Shown piece after piece: positions 1-6,123 of a DNA stretch of 19,264 nt. The DNA comes from Chloracidobacterium sp. UBA3360. Lineage in GTDB: Bacteria > Acidobacteriota > Blastocatellia > Pyrinomonadales > Pyrinomonadaceae. The stretch lies in assembly GCA_002360555.1 (NCBI GenBank), contig DEQS01000103.1:1-19264 (forward strand), written 5' to 3'. Each line of letters begins with the position of its first letter. Within the stretch, counting starts at the first letter, position 1. Made by a program: the position numbers and the translations under genes. The notes below the pieces were generated by a model. It searched no databases and was not told the origin of the DNA. It saw nothing but the letters and a program-made list of their open reading frames with translations.

Positions 1-623
1 GTCCGCGTCGCCGGGTGAATCTTATCCTTTGGGCTCGTGCGAACTGCCCTGCGGACCAGATCGGCAAGCTGCGTCGTAGTCTCGATCGGCTCGCCCTGTT
101 CTCTCTTTTCAACTATCCACTTCGCGATCTTTCGCGAAACACGCTCTTCGCCGTACTTATATATAATGTCGGCGATCTCCTTTTCGTCAGCCGTCGCGAG
201 CAGCTCAGCGGCCGTCATGCCGCCGGATTCCACATCCATCCGCATATCAAGCGGAGCGTCAAACCTAAAACTAAACCCCCGCGTCTCGCTATCAAGCTGC
301 AGCGACGAAACCCCAAGGTCAGCCAAGATCCCGTCCGGCCTCGCCTCTCCCACCGCTTCGCGAATGTCCGCAAAATTTGCGTGGACAAATTTTACTCGCT
401 TGCCATAAACCTTTAGCCGCGTTTTCGCAAGCTTCATCGCAGCCGTATCCTGGTCAATGCCGATGACCGTCGCATTGGGCGAAGCCTCAAGCATTCCCTC
501 GGTATGCCCGCCAAGCCCGAGCGTCGCATCCACAAACAGCCCGCCTTTTTCCGGCTCAAGGAAACCCAAAGTTTCCGCAAGCAGAACGGACCGGTGTGCA
601 TTTGCGGCGTCAGATTCCGGCAT
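1..623 (-). CDS. rsmH: 16S rRNA (cytosine1402-N4)-methyltransferase RsmH (MraW), 3' end beyond window
   Basis: S-adenosylmethionine-dependent enzyme that N4-methylates C1402 of 16S rRNA in the ribosomal P site. The reverse strand reads open for 207 codons from an ATG at 623 to the window edge, against a usual length near 300-320, so about two thirds is present. Visible family signatures are HRSVLLAE (residues 10-17), the SAM-binding FVDATLGLGGH (30-40), ADLGVSSLQLD (101-111), GFSF followed by PLDMRMD (about 116-130), and IHPATRT at the edge. An in-frame TGA lies four codons upstream of the ATG, which fixes the start to this codon (or an in-between TTG). No good Shine-Dalgarno is visible. In many bacteria rsmH follows mraZ and precedes ftsL and the murein genes; no mraZ is recognisable here. 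The plus-strand open frames over this region are shadows. Confidence 0.95.
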   Translation of the reverse strand, partial: MPESDAANAHRSVLLAETLGFLEPEKGGLFVDATLGLGGHTEGMLEASPNATVIGIDQDTAAMKLAKTRLKVYGKRVKFVHANFADIREAVGEARPDGILADLGVSSLQLDSETRGFSFRFDAPLDMRMDVESGGMTAAELLATADEKEIADIIYKYGEERVSRKIAKWIVEKREQGEPIETTTQLADLVRRAVRTSPKDKIHPATR

Positions 624-658
624 ATTCAAAGATCACTTTTCGGGCCTCATCCGTGCAG

Positions 659-763
659 TTAAGCATTTTGAAATTCGTGCGAACGTTTCCCGGCGCCATC
701 GTTTTTGGCGCTTATGCTCTTAAACAGTTGTATTAGGTGTTGTGTGTTTACCTCGAAAGCCAT
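659..763 (-). CDS. possible 34-aa upstream ORF in the rsmH leader
   Basis: An ATG-to-TAA frame lies between the rsmH promoter and the rsmH start, ending 35 nt before the rsmH ATG. The peptide begins MAFEVNTQHLIQLFK and ends KRSHEFQNA. It is hydrophilic in its C-terminal half, with no signal peptide. It does not resemble MraZ, the usual occupant of this position, and I recognise no family. No Shine-Dalgarno precedes the ATG. It could be a small protein, a leader peptide, or a chance frame in the 5' UTR. Confidence 0.25.
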   Translation of the reverse strand: MAFEVNTQHLIQLFKSISAKNDGAGKRSHEFQNA

Positions 764-789
764 ATCGAGGTTATTTATACAGCAAATGA

Positions 790-819
790 ATAATACGCCG
801 AGTATTCGTATGCTGTCAA
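790..819 (-). promoter_or_regulatory. sigma70-type promoter for rsmH
   Basis: Read on the minus strand, a perfect TTGACA (819-814) is followed by an 18-bp spacer and TATTAT (795-790), five of six matches to the -10 consensus. It points at rsmH and predicts a start near 783, leaving about 160 nt of leader. Confidence 0.6.
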
Positions 820-831
820 GAGAATATTTCA

Positions 832-889
832 CCAAAATGCTTAATCATGCGTTTAAATATTTTGGCATCAAAACGACCGCGCATTTTGG
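832..889. repeat. inverted repeat CCAAAATGC / GCATTTTGG in the rsmH-ZIP divergent region
   Basis: CCAAAATGC at 832-840 is matched by its exact reverse complement GCATTTTGG at 881-889. A further TATTTTGGCAT lies between them at about 858-868. The arms lie upstream of the rsmH -35 box and before the ZIP gene, so they are candidate operator sites. No regulator family is recognisable from the motif. Confidence 0.4.
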
Positions 890-951
890 GCTGTTTTTGT
901 GTTTTCTTTGGGCGCTGATATAGGATAAAAGGCGACCCGCTCGAGAGTCTG

Positions 952-1770
952 ATGACATCCTTATTTTTACAGTTAATAATTTTCGGCCTGCTTGCCGCGG
1001 CGGCGAACGTCCTCGGCGGGCTCGTCCTGTTCCCTTCGCAGCTCCATCAGAGCTACAAACGTTTTCTCAAATACCTGCTCGCGCTCGGCGCCGGGTTTAT
1101 GCTGGCGGTGGCTTTGTTTGAGATATTGCCGAAAACGATCACGATCTGGCAGGCGGCGAATCCGGGCGACCCTGAGAATCTTTACATGCCGATGATGCTG
1201 CTGCTCGGCGGGTATCTGCTCACGCAGTTTGTCGAACACACCATCGCCCCGCACTTTCACCTTGGCGAAGAGATGCATTGCGACGACGACGATCACTCGC
1301 ACGACCTGATCTCGACCCGCTCGGCTTACACGGCGGTCGGCGGGCTGCTGGTGCATACATTTTTTGACGGAGTGACGATCGCGGCGGCTTCGCAGATAGA
1401 CGTCAAGGTCGGCTTTCTCGTATTCATCGCCGTCTTTCTGCACAAGTTTCCCGAAGGCTTTACGATCGGCTCGATGGTAATGGCAGCCGGCAAAGGCCGC
1501 CGTCAGGTAATGATCGCAACTTCGCTAATGGGGTTGACGACGTTTCTCGGTGTGATGATCTTTTACTTTATCGGCAATAACGCGGGATCAGCCGTGGCCT
1601 ACGCCCTGCCCGTCGCCGGAGGCGTCACGCTCTACGTCGCCGCCAGCGATCTCATCCCCGAAGTCAACCACCACGGCGGCAACAGCGTCTGGGTATCCCT
1701 CGCAGTCTTCGCGGGAGTCGCCCTATTTTTTGGCACGCACCAGCTTCTCCACATGGCTTCGGGTCAGTAG
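952..1770 (+). CDS. ZIP family divalent metal transporter (GufA/ZupT-like)
   Basis: A 272-aa polytopic inner-membrane protein of the ZIP family, which imports Zn2+ and related divalent cations into the cytoplasm. It has about eight hydrophobic segments. A His/Asp-rich loop (HCDDDDHSHD, about 105-114) sits between the third and fourth segments, as in ZIP proteins. The transmembrane metal site is recognisable as HTFFDG and, in the next helix, HKFPEG (canonical HExPEG, with the first Glu replaced by Lys). The Lys next to the metal-binding His is a departure that could affect the binuclear site. The ATG at 952 follows a weak GAGAG. The gene diverges from rsmH across a 188-bp region (763-952) and has no obvious operon partner. 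Substrate (Zn, Fe, Mn or Cd) cannot be decided from sequence. Confidence 0.88.
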   Translation: MTSLFLQLIIFGLLAAAANVLGGLVLFPSQLHQSYKRFLKYLLALGAGFMLAVALFEILPKTITIWQAANPGDPENLYMPMMLLLGGYLLTQFVEHTIAPHFHLGEEMHCDDDDHSHDLISTRSAYTAVGGLLVHTFFDGVTIAAASQIDVKVGFLVFIAVFLHKFPEGFTIGSMVMAAGKGRRQVMIATSLMGLTTFLGVMIFYFIGNNAGSAVAYALPVAGGVTLYVAASDLIPEVNHHGGNSVWVSLAVFAGVALFFGTHQLLHMASGQ

Positions 1771-1776
1771 ATCAAT

Positions 1777-1840
1777 ATGTTGGTCCGGTCCGGACCAGGT
1801 GGACCAGGGTGGACCAAGGTGGACCAAGGTGGACCAACAT
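1777..1840. repeat. GGACCA tandem repeat enclosed by a perfect 10-bp inverted repeat
   Basis: Five GGACCA-containing units with a 9-10 bp period (consensus GGACCARGGT) run from about 1792 to 1837. The whole block is flanked by ATGTTGGTCC (1777-1786) and its exact reverse complement GGACCAACAT (1831-1840). Because the left arm contains GGTCC, it can pair with any of the GGACC units, including a tight hairpin TGGTCCG-GTC-CGGACCA at 1781-1797. It lies just after the ZIP stop. No T-run follows, so it is not a standard terminator. Confidence 0.8.
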
Positions 1841-1915
1841 TTCCAAAGATTCGAATTTCTTGAAACAAAGCGGTGTGGCAGTCGTAAATAACTACGGAGG
1901 CAGATCAGACACGCG

Positions 1916-2125
1916 ATGAGAGAACCTTTATTGGCTGGCATACTTAGTTTACTGATACCCGGGCTCGGGCAGATCTATAACGGCCGGATATTGATTGGCA
2001 TAATTTGGTTAATACTGACCGGTTTTTCGTGGATCGGATCGGTTGGCGTTTTGGGATGGGTCATCCATCTATTCGCCGCTTGGTGCGCGTACAGCTATGC
2101 AAAGGAAAATCCTGTCAGGGTCTAG
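1916..2125 (+). CDS. small TM2-like membrane protein
   Basis: A 69-aa hydrophobic protein with two to three membrane segments. It carries the TM2-type signature PGLGQIYNGR (about residues 15-24): Pro-Gly-x-Gly at the end of the first helix, then Gln-x-Tyr-x-Gly. TM2-like proteins of this size are common in bacteria and their function is mostly unknown. The N-terminus MREPLLAGILS and the length fit a complete gene. A GGAGG lies 15 nt before the ATG, further than ideal. An intrinsic terminator follows 24 bp after the stop, so it is probably a single-gene unit. Confidence 0.75.
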   Translation: MREPLLAGILSLLIPGLGQIYNGRILIGIIWLILTGFSWIGSVGVLGWVIHLFAAWCAYSYAKENPVRV

Positions 2126-2149
2126 TTTGGCTTCACGATCCTCCTCTTC

Positions 2150-2178
2150 GCCCGGTGTCCGATGATGCCGGGCTTTTT
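2150..2178 (+). terminator. intrinsic terminator after the TM2-like gene
   Basis: GCCCGG (2150-2155) pairs with CCGGGC (2168-2173) around a 12-nt loop and is followed directly by five T residues. Confidence 0.75.
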
Positions 2179-2205
2179 ATTGGACAGTCGTCAATGGCGG
2201 CAAGC

Positions 2206-2328
2206 AATAAGCAGCGGCAGTAGGCAGTTGGCGGGCTAACGGTGTAGTATGAAACATTGCTTTTGTCCATGGAGTAATGCGGAAGTCGGTTTTTAACTAC
2301 CGACTGCTGCTGCCAACTGCTACTTATT
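2206..2328. repeat. inverted-repeat-bounded microrepeat element ending at the psd start codon
   Basis: The left arm (2206-2232) begins AATAAG and continues with GCAG words spaced 6-7 bp apart. The right arm (about 2300-2328) is its degenerate inverted counterpart, with CTGC words and a final CTTATT at 2323-2328. The psd ATG begins at 2329, immediately after the right terminus. The interior (about 2233-2299) shows no gene and no Shine-Dalgarno. Confidence 0.55.
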
Positions 2329-2943
2329 ATGGTTCGAGAAGGGATACCTTTTATTTTGATACCGGTCGTGATCGCGGCGGGGTTTGGGTGGTTTGGGCTG
2401 TGGCCCGTCGCGGTGGTTTTTGCTGCGGTCGCGCTGTTTATGATGTACTTTTTCCGCGACCCTGAGCGCACCGTGCCGCAGGACGCGGGACTGATCGTTT
2501 CGGCGGCGGACGGTGTTGTGACGCGGATCGACCTGACCGATTCGACCAAGCTCGTTAGCGTTTTTCTATCGCCGCTCGATGTCCACATAAACCGCTCGCC
2601 GATCACCGGTACGATCAAAGAAATTAACTACACCCGCGGCAAGAAAATGCCCGCGACCAAAGACGAAGCGAGCCTGGTCAACGAACGCAATGCGCTGGTC
2701 ATCGAGGGCGAGGGCTTGACGGTTACCTGCACGCAGATCGCCGGAATCCTTGCGCGGCGGATTGTTTGTTGGCCAAAAGCAGGGGATAATCTGATTCGCG
2801 GACAAAAATTTGGCCTGATCAAGTTTAGCTCGCGCACCGATCTGTTAATGCCCGCATCTGTCGAGTTGATGGTCAAAGTGGGCGACCGCGTGAAAGGCGG
2901 AGAAACGGTGATCGCGAGGATAGCGAAAAGCGGTAGTGAATAG
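2329..2943 (+). CDS. psd: phosphatidylserine decarboxylase, short (archaeal/rhizobial-type) form
   Basis: A 204-aa proenzyme of the phosphatidylserine decarboxylase family, which converts phosphatidylserine to phosphatidylethanolamine at the inner membrane using a self-generated pyruvoyl group. A hydrophobic N-terminus (about 6-41) precedes FFRDPERTVP. SAADGVV (58-64; usually SPADG) and DVHINRSP (84-91) are the conserved core blocks. The self-cleavage segment reads FGLIKFSSRTDLLMP (161-175). In short-type enzymes this is normally F-G-S-R, with cleavage between Gly and Ser; here Ser167 replaces the Gly before the pyruvoyl-forming Ser168. The start is the ATG immediately after a repeat element, without a Shine-Dalgarno. 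It is followed directly by pssA, which makes its substrate, so the two are probably cotranscribed. Confidence 0.92.
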   Translation: MVREGIPFILIPVVIAAGFGWFGLWPVAVVFAAVALFMMYFFRDPERTVPQDAGLIVSAADGVVTRIDLTDSTKLVSVFLSPLDVHINRSPITGTIKEINYTRGKKMPATKDEASLVNERNALVIEGEGLTVTCTQIAGILARRIVCWPKAGDNLIRGQKFGLIKFSSRTDLLMPASVELMVKVGDRVKGGETVIARIAKSGSE

Positions 2944-3002
2944 TGGCGACGATAGTGATCTGTAACCGTTCACTATTCTCTGTTAACTGTTCACTGTTAT
3001 TT
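2938..3002. repeat. heptamer tandem repeat with inverted copy, abutting the pssA start
   Basis: Five 7-bp units run in exact phase up to the pssA ATG: GTTCACT (2968), ATTCTCT (2975), GTTAACT (2982), GTTCACT (2989), GTTATTT (2996). GAATAGTG (2938-2945), overlapping the psd stop, is the exact inverse of CACTATTC (2971-2978). The layout resembles the short tandemly repeated heptamers (STRR) known from cyanobacteria, but the organism here is different. Confidence 0.7.
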
Positions 3003-3875
3003 ATGGCAGACGAGAAAGACAATCGACCACCGCATAAGGGCCTCAAAAAAGGGCTTTATGTAATACCGACTTTGTTCACTGCGGCGAATGTGGCGATGGG
3101 CTATCTGGCTGTGCTGTCTTCGATACGCGGATTTTCGGTGTCGGCCTCGAATCCGGAGCTGGCCGCAAGCTATTTTAACGGCGCAGGACTCGCGATCGGG
3201 CTCGCGATACTTTTTGACACTGTGGACGGACGCATCGCGAGAGCCACGAGGACCGCGACCGAGATCGGCGTCCAGTTCGATTCGTTGGCGGACGTCTTGA
3301 CGTTTGGCATTGCACCGACGGCTTTGATCTATGCTTGGGCTATTGCACCGGCATTTGCCGAAGGCTCGTTTGGCCACAACCTCGGCGTGTTTTTGCTGTT
3401 TATGTTCTTGATGTGCGGAGCGTTTAGGCTGGCGAGATTTAATCTACAGGCAACGCGGCCGGTCAAACTCATCGAGGGTGCGACCAAGGTCGATAAGAAA
3501 GCTTTTATCGGTTTGCCGATACCACCCGCTGGAGGATTACTCGCCGCTCTCGTACATTTTGCTCCCGCACCTTTTAGTTCATACGGGCCAGTGCCCGCAC
3601 ATTACTATACCTACGCGCTGATGGGGCTGGTCGGTGTGCTGTCGATCTTGATGGTCTCGACGATCCGCTACACGAGCATGAAGACCGCCGGTAAAGGACC
3701 GCAGGGGATGTTCCTCGTACTGGCGATAGCCGGTGCCGCGATGGCCGTATGGCTTTATTCGCAATATGCACTGCTCGCGATCGCCGGGTTGTACGTCGGT
3801 CACGGCGTCATTTGGTGGCTGCTGAGGTCTTTGTTCTCAAAAGGCAAAACCGAAGAAGCCGAAACTTCTAGTTAA
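3003..3875 (+). CDS. pssA: CDP-diacylglycerol--serine O-phosphatidyltransferase
   Basis: Integral membrane enzyme joining CDP-diacylglycerol and L-serine to give phosphatidylserine, the substrate of Psd encoded just upstream. The CDP-alcohol phosphotransferase motif DxxDGxxARxxxxxxxxGxxxDxxxD is complete at residues 72-96 (FDTVDGRIAR, then GVQFDSLAD), surrounded by six to eight hydrophobic segments. The preferred start is ATG 3003, giving MADEKDNRPPHKG and 290 aa. The frame is open back to a GTG at 2943, but those 20 codons consist of the heptamer repeat and look non-coding. There is no Shine-Dalgarno before 3003. The 3' end overlaps the convergent aminotransferase gene by 8 bp. Some archaetidylserine or phosphatidylglycerophosphate synthases share the motif, but the pairing with psd makes PssA the best call. 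Confidence 0.92.
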   Translation: MADEKDNRPPHKGLKKGLYVIPTLFTAANVAMGYLAVLSSIRGFSVSASNPELAASYFNGAGLAIGLAILFDTVDGRIARATRTATEIGVQFDSLADVLTFGIAPTALIYAWAIAPAFAEGSFGHNLGVFLLFMFLMCGAFRLARFNLQATRPVKLIEGATKVDKKAFIGLPIPPAGGLLAALVHFAPAPFSSYGPVPAHYYTYALMGLVGVLSILMVSTIRYTSMKTAGKGPQGMFLVLAIAGAAMAVWLYSQYALLAIAGLYVGHGVIWWLLRSLFSKGKTEEAETSS

Positions 3876-4983
3876 AAAATTCTGCTATCGACTCGGCGAC
3901 GTATTGCTGCTGTTCGGATGTCAATTCCGGATAGATCGGCAGCGCAAGCGTCTCGACCGCGGCCTTTTCCGATTCGGGCATATCGCCTGGCGTATACCCC
4001 AAATACGCAAAACACTCCTGCAAATGCAGCGGCACGGGATAGTAAATGTCTGTGCCAATACCCTTTTCGGTCAGGTGTGCACGCAGTTCATCGCGGCGGC
4101 CGGGAACGCGAATGACGTATTGGTTGTAGATATGTTTTGCGTTCGGCCGTTCGAAAGGGACGCCTATCTGCTCAGTCAGGCCGAGGTCAGTGAACAGGCG
4201 GCGATAGGTGTCGGCGTTCGCCCGACGTTTGTCGGTCCAAGCGTCGAGATGCGGTAGCTTTACGAGCAGGACTGCTCCCTGGAAACCATCGAGCCGCGAG
4301 TTGAGTCCGACGTATTTGTGGTAATACTTTTCTTCGGAACCGTGGACGCGCAGAGCGAGCAGCTTTTTCGCAAGGGCGTCGTCATTTGTCGTGATAAATC
4401 CGCCGTCACCCATACCGCCGAGATTTTTTGACGGATAGAAACTAAAACACCCGATCTCGCCGATCGCACCTGCTTGAACACCGTTCTCCTCGGCACCGAT
4501 CGCCTGGGCGGCGTCTTCGACAAGCGGGATGTTATGTCGAGACGCGATCTCACGAAGAGCGGCCATGTCGGCACATTGTCCGTAAAGATGAACAGGCTCG
4601 ATCGCCTTAGTCCGCGGAGTGATCGCGGCTTCGACCTGAGCGGTGTCGAGGTTGTAAGTTACCGGATCGATATCGACAAAGACAGGCGTCGCCCCCAACC
4701 GTGTGATCGCGCTGACCGTCGCAAAAAAGCTGTACGGCGTCGTGATGACCTCGTCACCCGCACCGATGTCATACGCCATCAGGGCGAGCAAAATAGCGTC
4801 GCTGCCAGATGCGCAGCCGATGGCGTATTTCACTCCGCAATAGCCAGCGAGTTCACATTCGAGCCCTGCGACTTCATTGCCGAGGATAAAACCGTTGGAA
4901 TCTAATACGCGTGCAAGCGCGGCTTCGATCTCGGGACGAAGGGTTGAGTTTTGTTCTTTTAGGTCGAGTAAGGGGACGTTCAT
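3868..4983 (-). CDS. DegT/DnrJ/EryC1/StrS family PLP-dependent sugar aminotransferase
   Basis: A 371-aa type I-fold aminotransferase that adds an amino group to a nucleotide-linked keto-sugar, usually for surface polysaccharide or glycan synthesis. The PLP-binding lysine is K186 in SFYPSKNLGGMGDGG. D157 in LVEDAAQAIGA binds the PLP ring nitrogen, and GCASGSDAI (56-64) holds the phosphate. The N-terminus MNVPLLDLKEQN and the C-terminal LPIYPELTSEQ are typical of WbpE/WlbC/FdtB-like members, which act on UDP-3-keto-GlcNAcA or dTDP-3-keto sugars; the exact substrate cannot be assigned. It overlaps the convergent pssA stop by 8 bp. No other sugar-nucleotide genes are adjacent. Upstream of the ATG, a dispersed-type inverted repeat starts within 3 bp, and there is no Shine-Dalgarno. 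Confidence 0.9.
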   Translation of the reverse strand: MNVPLLDLKEQNSTLRPEIEAALARVLDSNGFILGNEVAGLECELAGYCGVKYAIGCASGSDAILLALMAYDIGAGDEVITTPYSFFATVSAITRLGATPVFVDIDPVTYNLDTAQVEAAITPRTKAIEPVHLYGQCADMAALREIASRHNIPLVEDAAQAIGAEENGVQAGAIGEIGCFSFYPSKNLGGMGDGGFITTNDDALAKKLLALRVHGSEEKYYHKYVGLNSRLDGFQGAVLLVKLPHLDAWTDKRRANADTYRRLFTDLGLTEQIGVPFERPNAKHIYNQYVIRVPGRRDELRAHLTEKGIGTDIYYPVPLHLQECFAYLGYTPGDMPESEKAAVETLALPIYPELTSEQQQYVAESIAEFFN

Positions 4984-4986
4984 ATA

Positions 4987-5060
4987 TTAGCCACAGAGTT
5001 CACTGAGAGCACTGAGAAATTGCAAATCCCACTCGTAAACTCTGTGTTCTCTGTGGCTAA
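4987..5060. repeat. CCACAGAG inverted repeat element between two divergent starts
   Basis: TTAGCCACAGAG (4987-4998) and its exact reverse complement CTCTGTGGCTAA (5049-5060) bound a 74-bp element. The inner sequence repeats CACTGAGA- and TCTGTGTTC-like 9-nt words. The left end lies 3 bp from the aminotransferase ATG, and the right end is 58 bp before the nth start. Similar CCACAGAGAACACAGAG strings recur in intergenic regions of many environmental bacteria (recalled, not checked). Confidence 0.75.
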
Positions 5061-5118
5061 TTCTATCTAATCGACTCGCTGTTTGCATTTTGCAGGTTTT
5101 CTTTTTAGCCTCGAACCA

Positions 5119-5763
5119 ATGATCCGCAATAAAAAACAACGCACCGCCGAGATAATCAAACGGCTCAAAAAGGCCTATCCCGACGCTCATTGCGCGCTTG
5201 TTCATACAAATGCGTTTGAACTGCTGATCGCAACGATCTTGTCGGCTCAATGTACGGATGTGCGGGTAAATATTGTGACAGCTGATCTGTTTCGCAAGTA
5301 CCGCGGCCCCCAAGATTTCCTGAATGTGCCACAGACCGAGCTAGAAAAAGACATCCATTCGACCGGCTTTTACCGCAACAAGGCAAAGAATATCCAAGCC
5401 GCGTGTAAGCGCATTATCGAGGTTTATGGCGGCAATGTGCCACATACGATGGACGATCTTTTAACGCTTGGCGGAGTTGCCCGCAAGACCGCGAACGTCG
5501 TAATGGGGAACGCATTTGGTATTGCGTCGGGCGTTGTCGTAGATACGCATGTGTCGCGTCTGTCGCAGCGGCTGGGGCTTACAAAAGAAAAAACGCCCGG
5601 AAAGATCGAGCGTGACCTGGAGAAATTAGTTCCCCAGAATAATTGGGTAATGTTCCCACACTGGATGATCTATCACGGACGGCAGGTTTGCGACGCACGC
5701 AAACCCAAATGCAACGAATGCACGCTCGCGGAAATTTGTCCAAAGATCGGCGTTGCTAGCTGA
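5119..5763 (+). CDS. nth: endonuclease III (DNA glycosylase/AP lyase)
   Basis: Base-excision-repair enzyme that removes oxidised pyrimidines and cleaves AP sites. From ATG 5119 (MIRNKKQRTAEIIK) it is 214 aa, close to the E. coli protein. FELLIATILSAQCTD (33-47) is the conserved early helix block. The helix-hairpin-helix is LLTLGGVARKTANVV, with the catalytic Lys at 123 (the usual LPGVGRKTA has diverged at Pro and Gly). The catalytic Asp is D142 in VDTHVSRLSQRLG. The C-terminal 4Fe-4S cluster ligands are present as C191-x6-C198-x2-C201-x5-C207. A TTG at 5083 would add 12 residues (MHFAGFLFSLEP) without a family counterpart or Shine-Dalgarno. The 3' end overlaps the convergent STAS-like gene by 8 bp. 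Confidence 0.95.
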   Translation: MIRNKKQRTAEIIKRLKKAYPDAHCALVHTNAFELLIATILSAQCTDVRVNIVTADLFRKYRGPQDFLNVPQTELEKDIHSTGFYRNKAKNIQAACKRIIEVYGGNVPHTMDDLLTLGGVARKTANVVMGNAFGIASGVVVDTHVSRLSQRLGLTKEKTPGKIERDLEKLVPQNNWVMFPHWMIYHGRQVCDARKPKCNECTLAEICPKIGVAS

Positions 5764-6112
5764 GCAGCCACTCGAGAGCCTCCTCTTCCGAATCTGTCAC
5801 CAGCATCTTCGCACCGCGGTTGCCGGCTGCGAGTTCCGCCATTTTAGTAACGGTTCCGACCGGCATAAGGATCGCGACTTTTAACTTTGAACCAAAAACC
5901 TCAGCGGAGCGCTGACCGCCCATAAAGCGGTCAGCCTCGCTGATATTTCCCGTTATCCCGCGCGAATCGACCAATACGTTATTTCGACCCGCCTTGCCGG
6001 CCTCGCTTTTCACCAGCCCGATGAACTCAAACAATTCGGATAGCGAAAACTCACCGGTATTTACGATGCGTAAATGATCCGGCAGCACGGTTATCTGTAC
6101 GTCAAAGCCCAT
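5756..6112 (-). CDS. STAS/SpoIIAA-like domain protein, function unknown
   Basis: A 118-aa soluble protein with the alternating strand-helix pattern of the STAS/SpoIIAA-like fold. The central NNVLVDSRGITG (44-55) resembles the loop before the second helix of such domains, and KVAILMPVG (78-86) looks like a following strand. STAS-like proteins of this size often act as small regulatory or lipid/nucleotide-binding modules. No phospho-acceptor Ser typical of anti-sigma antagonists can be assigned with confidence. A good Shine-Dalgarno (AGGAG, 4 nt before the ATG) defines the start. It lies 11 bp downstream of the M28 peptidase gene on the same strand, so cotranscription is likely. Confidence 0.65.
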   Translation of the reverse strand: MGFDVQITVLPDHLRIVNTGEFSLSELFEFIGLVKSEAGKAGRNNVLVDSRGITGNISEADRFMGGQRSAEVFGSKLKVAILMPVGTVTKMAELAAGNRGAKMLVTDSEEEALEWLLS

Positions 6113-6123
6113 TTATCTCCTAA

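Noticed and set aside
15..723. Plus-strand frames over the first 700 bases
   Set aside because: They are shadows of rsmH, whose motifs are clear on the minus strand.
1723..1941. 72-aa minus-strand frame with WSTLVHLGPPWSTW repeats
   Set aside because: It is the GGACCA DNA repeat read in one frame, running across the ends of two plus-strand genes.
2943..3002. 20-codon N-terminal extension of PssA from GTG 2943
   Set aside because: The added codons are the heptamer repeat, overlap the psd stop and have no family counterpart; ATG 3003 gives a normal PssA N-terminus.
5083..5118. TTG start adding 12 residues to endonuclease III
   Set aside because: No SD and no homologous residues; ATG 5119 matches the E. 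coli Nth start position.
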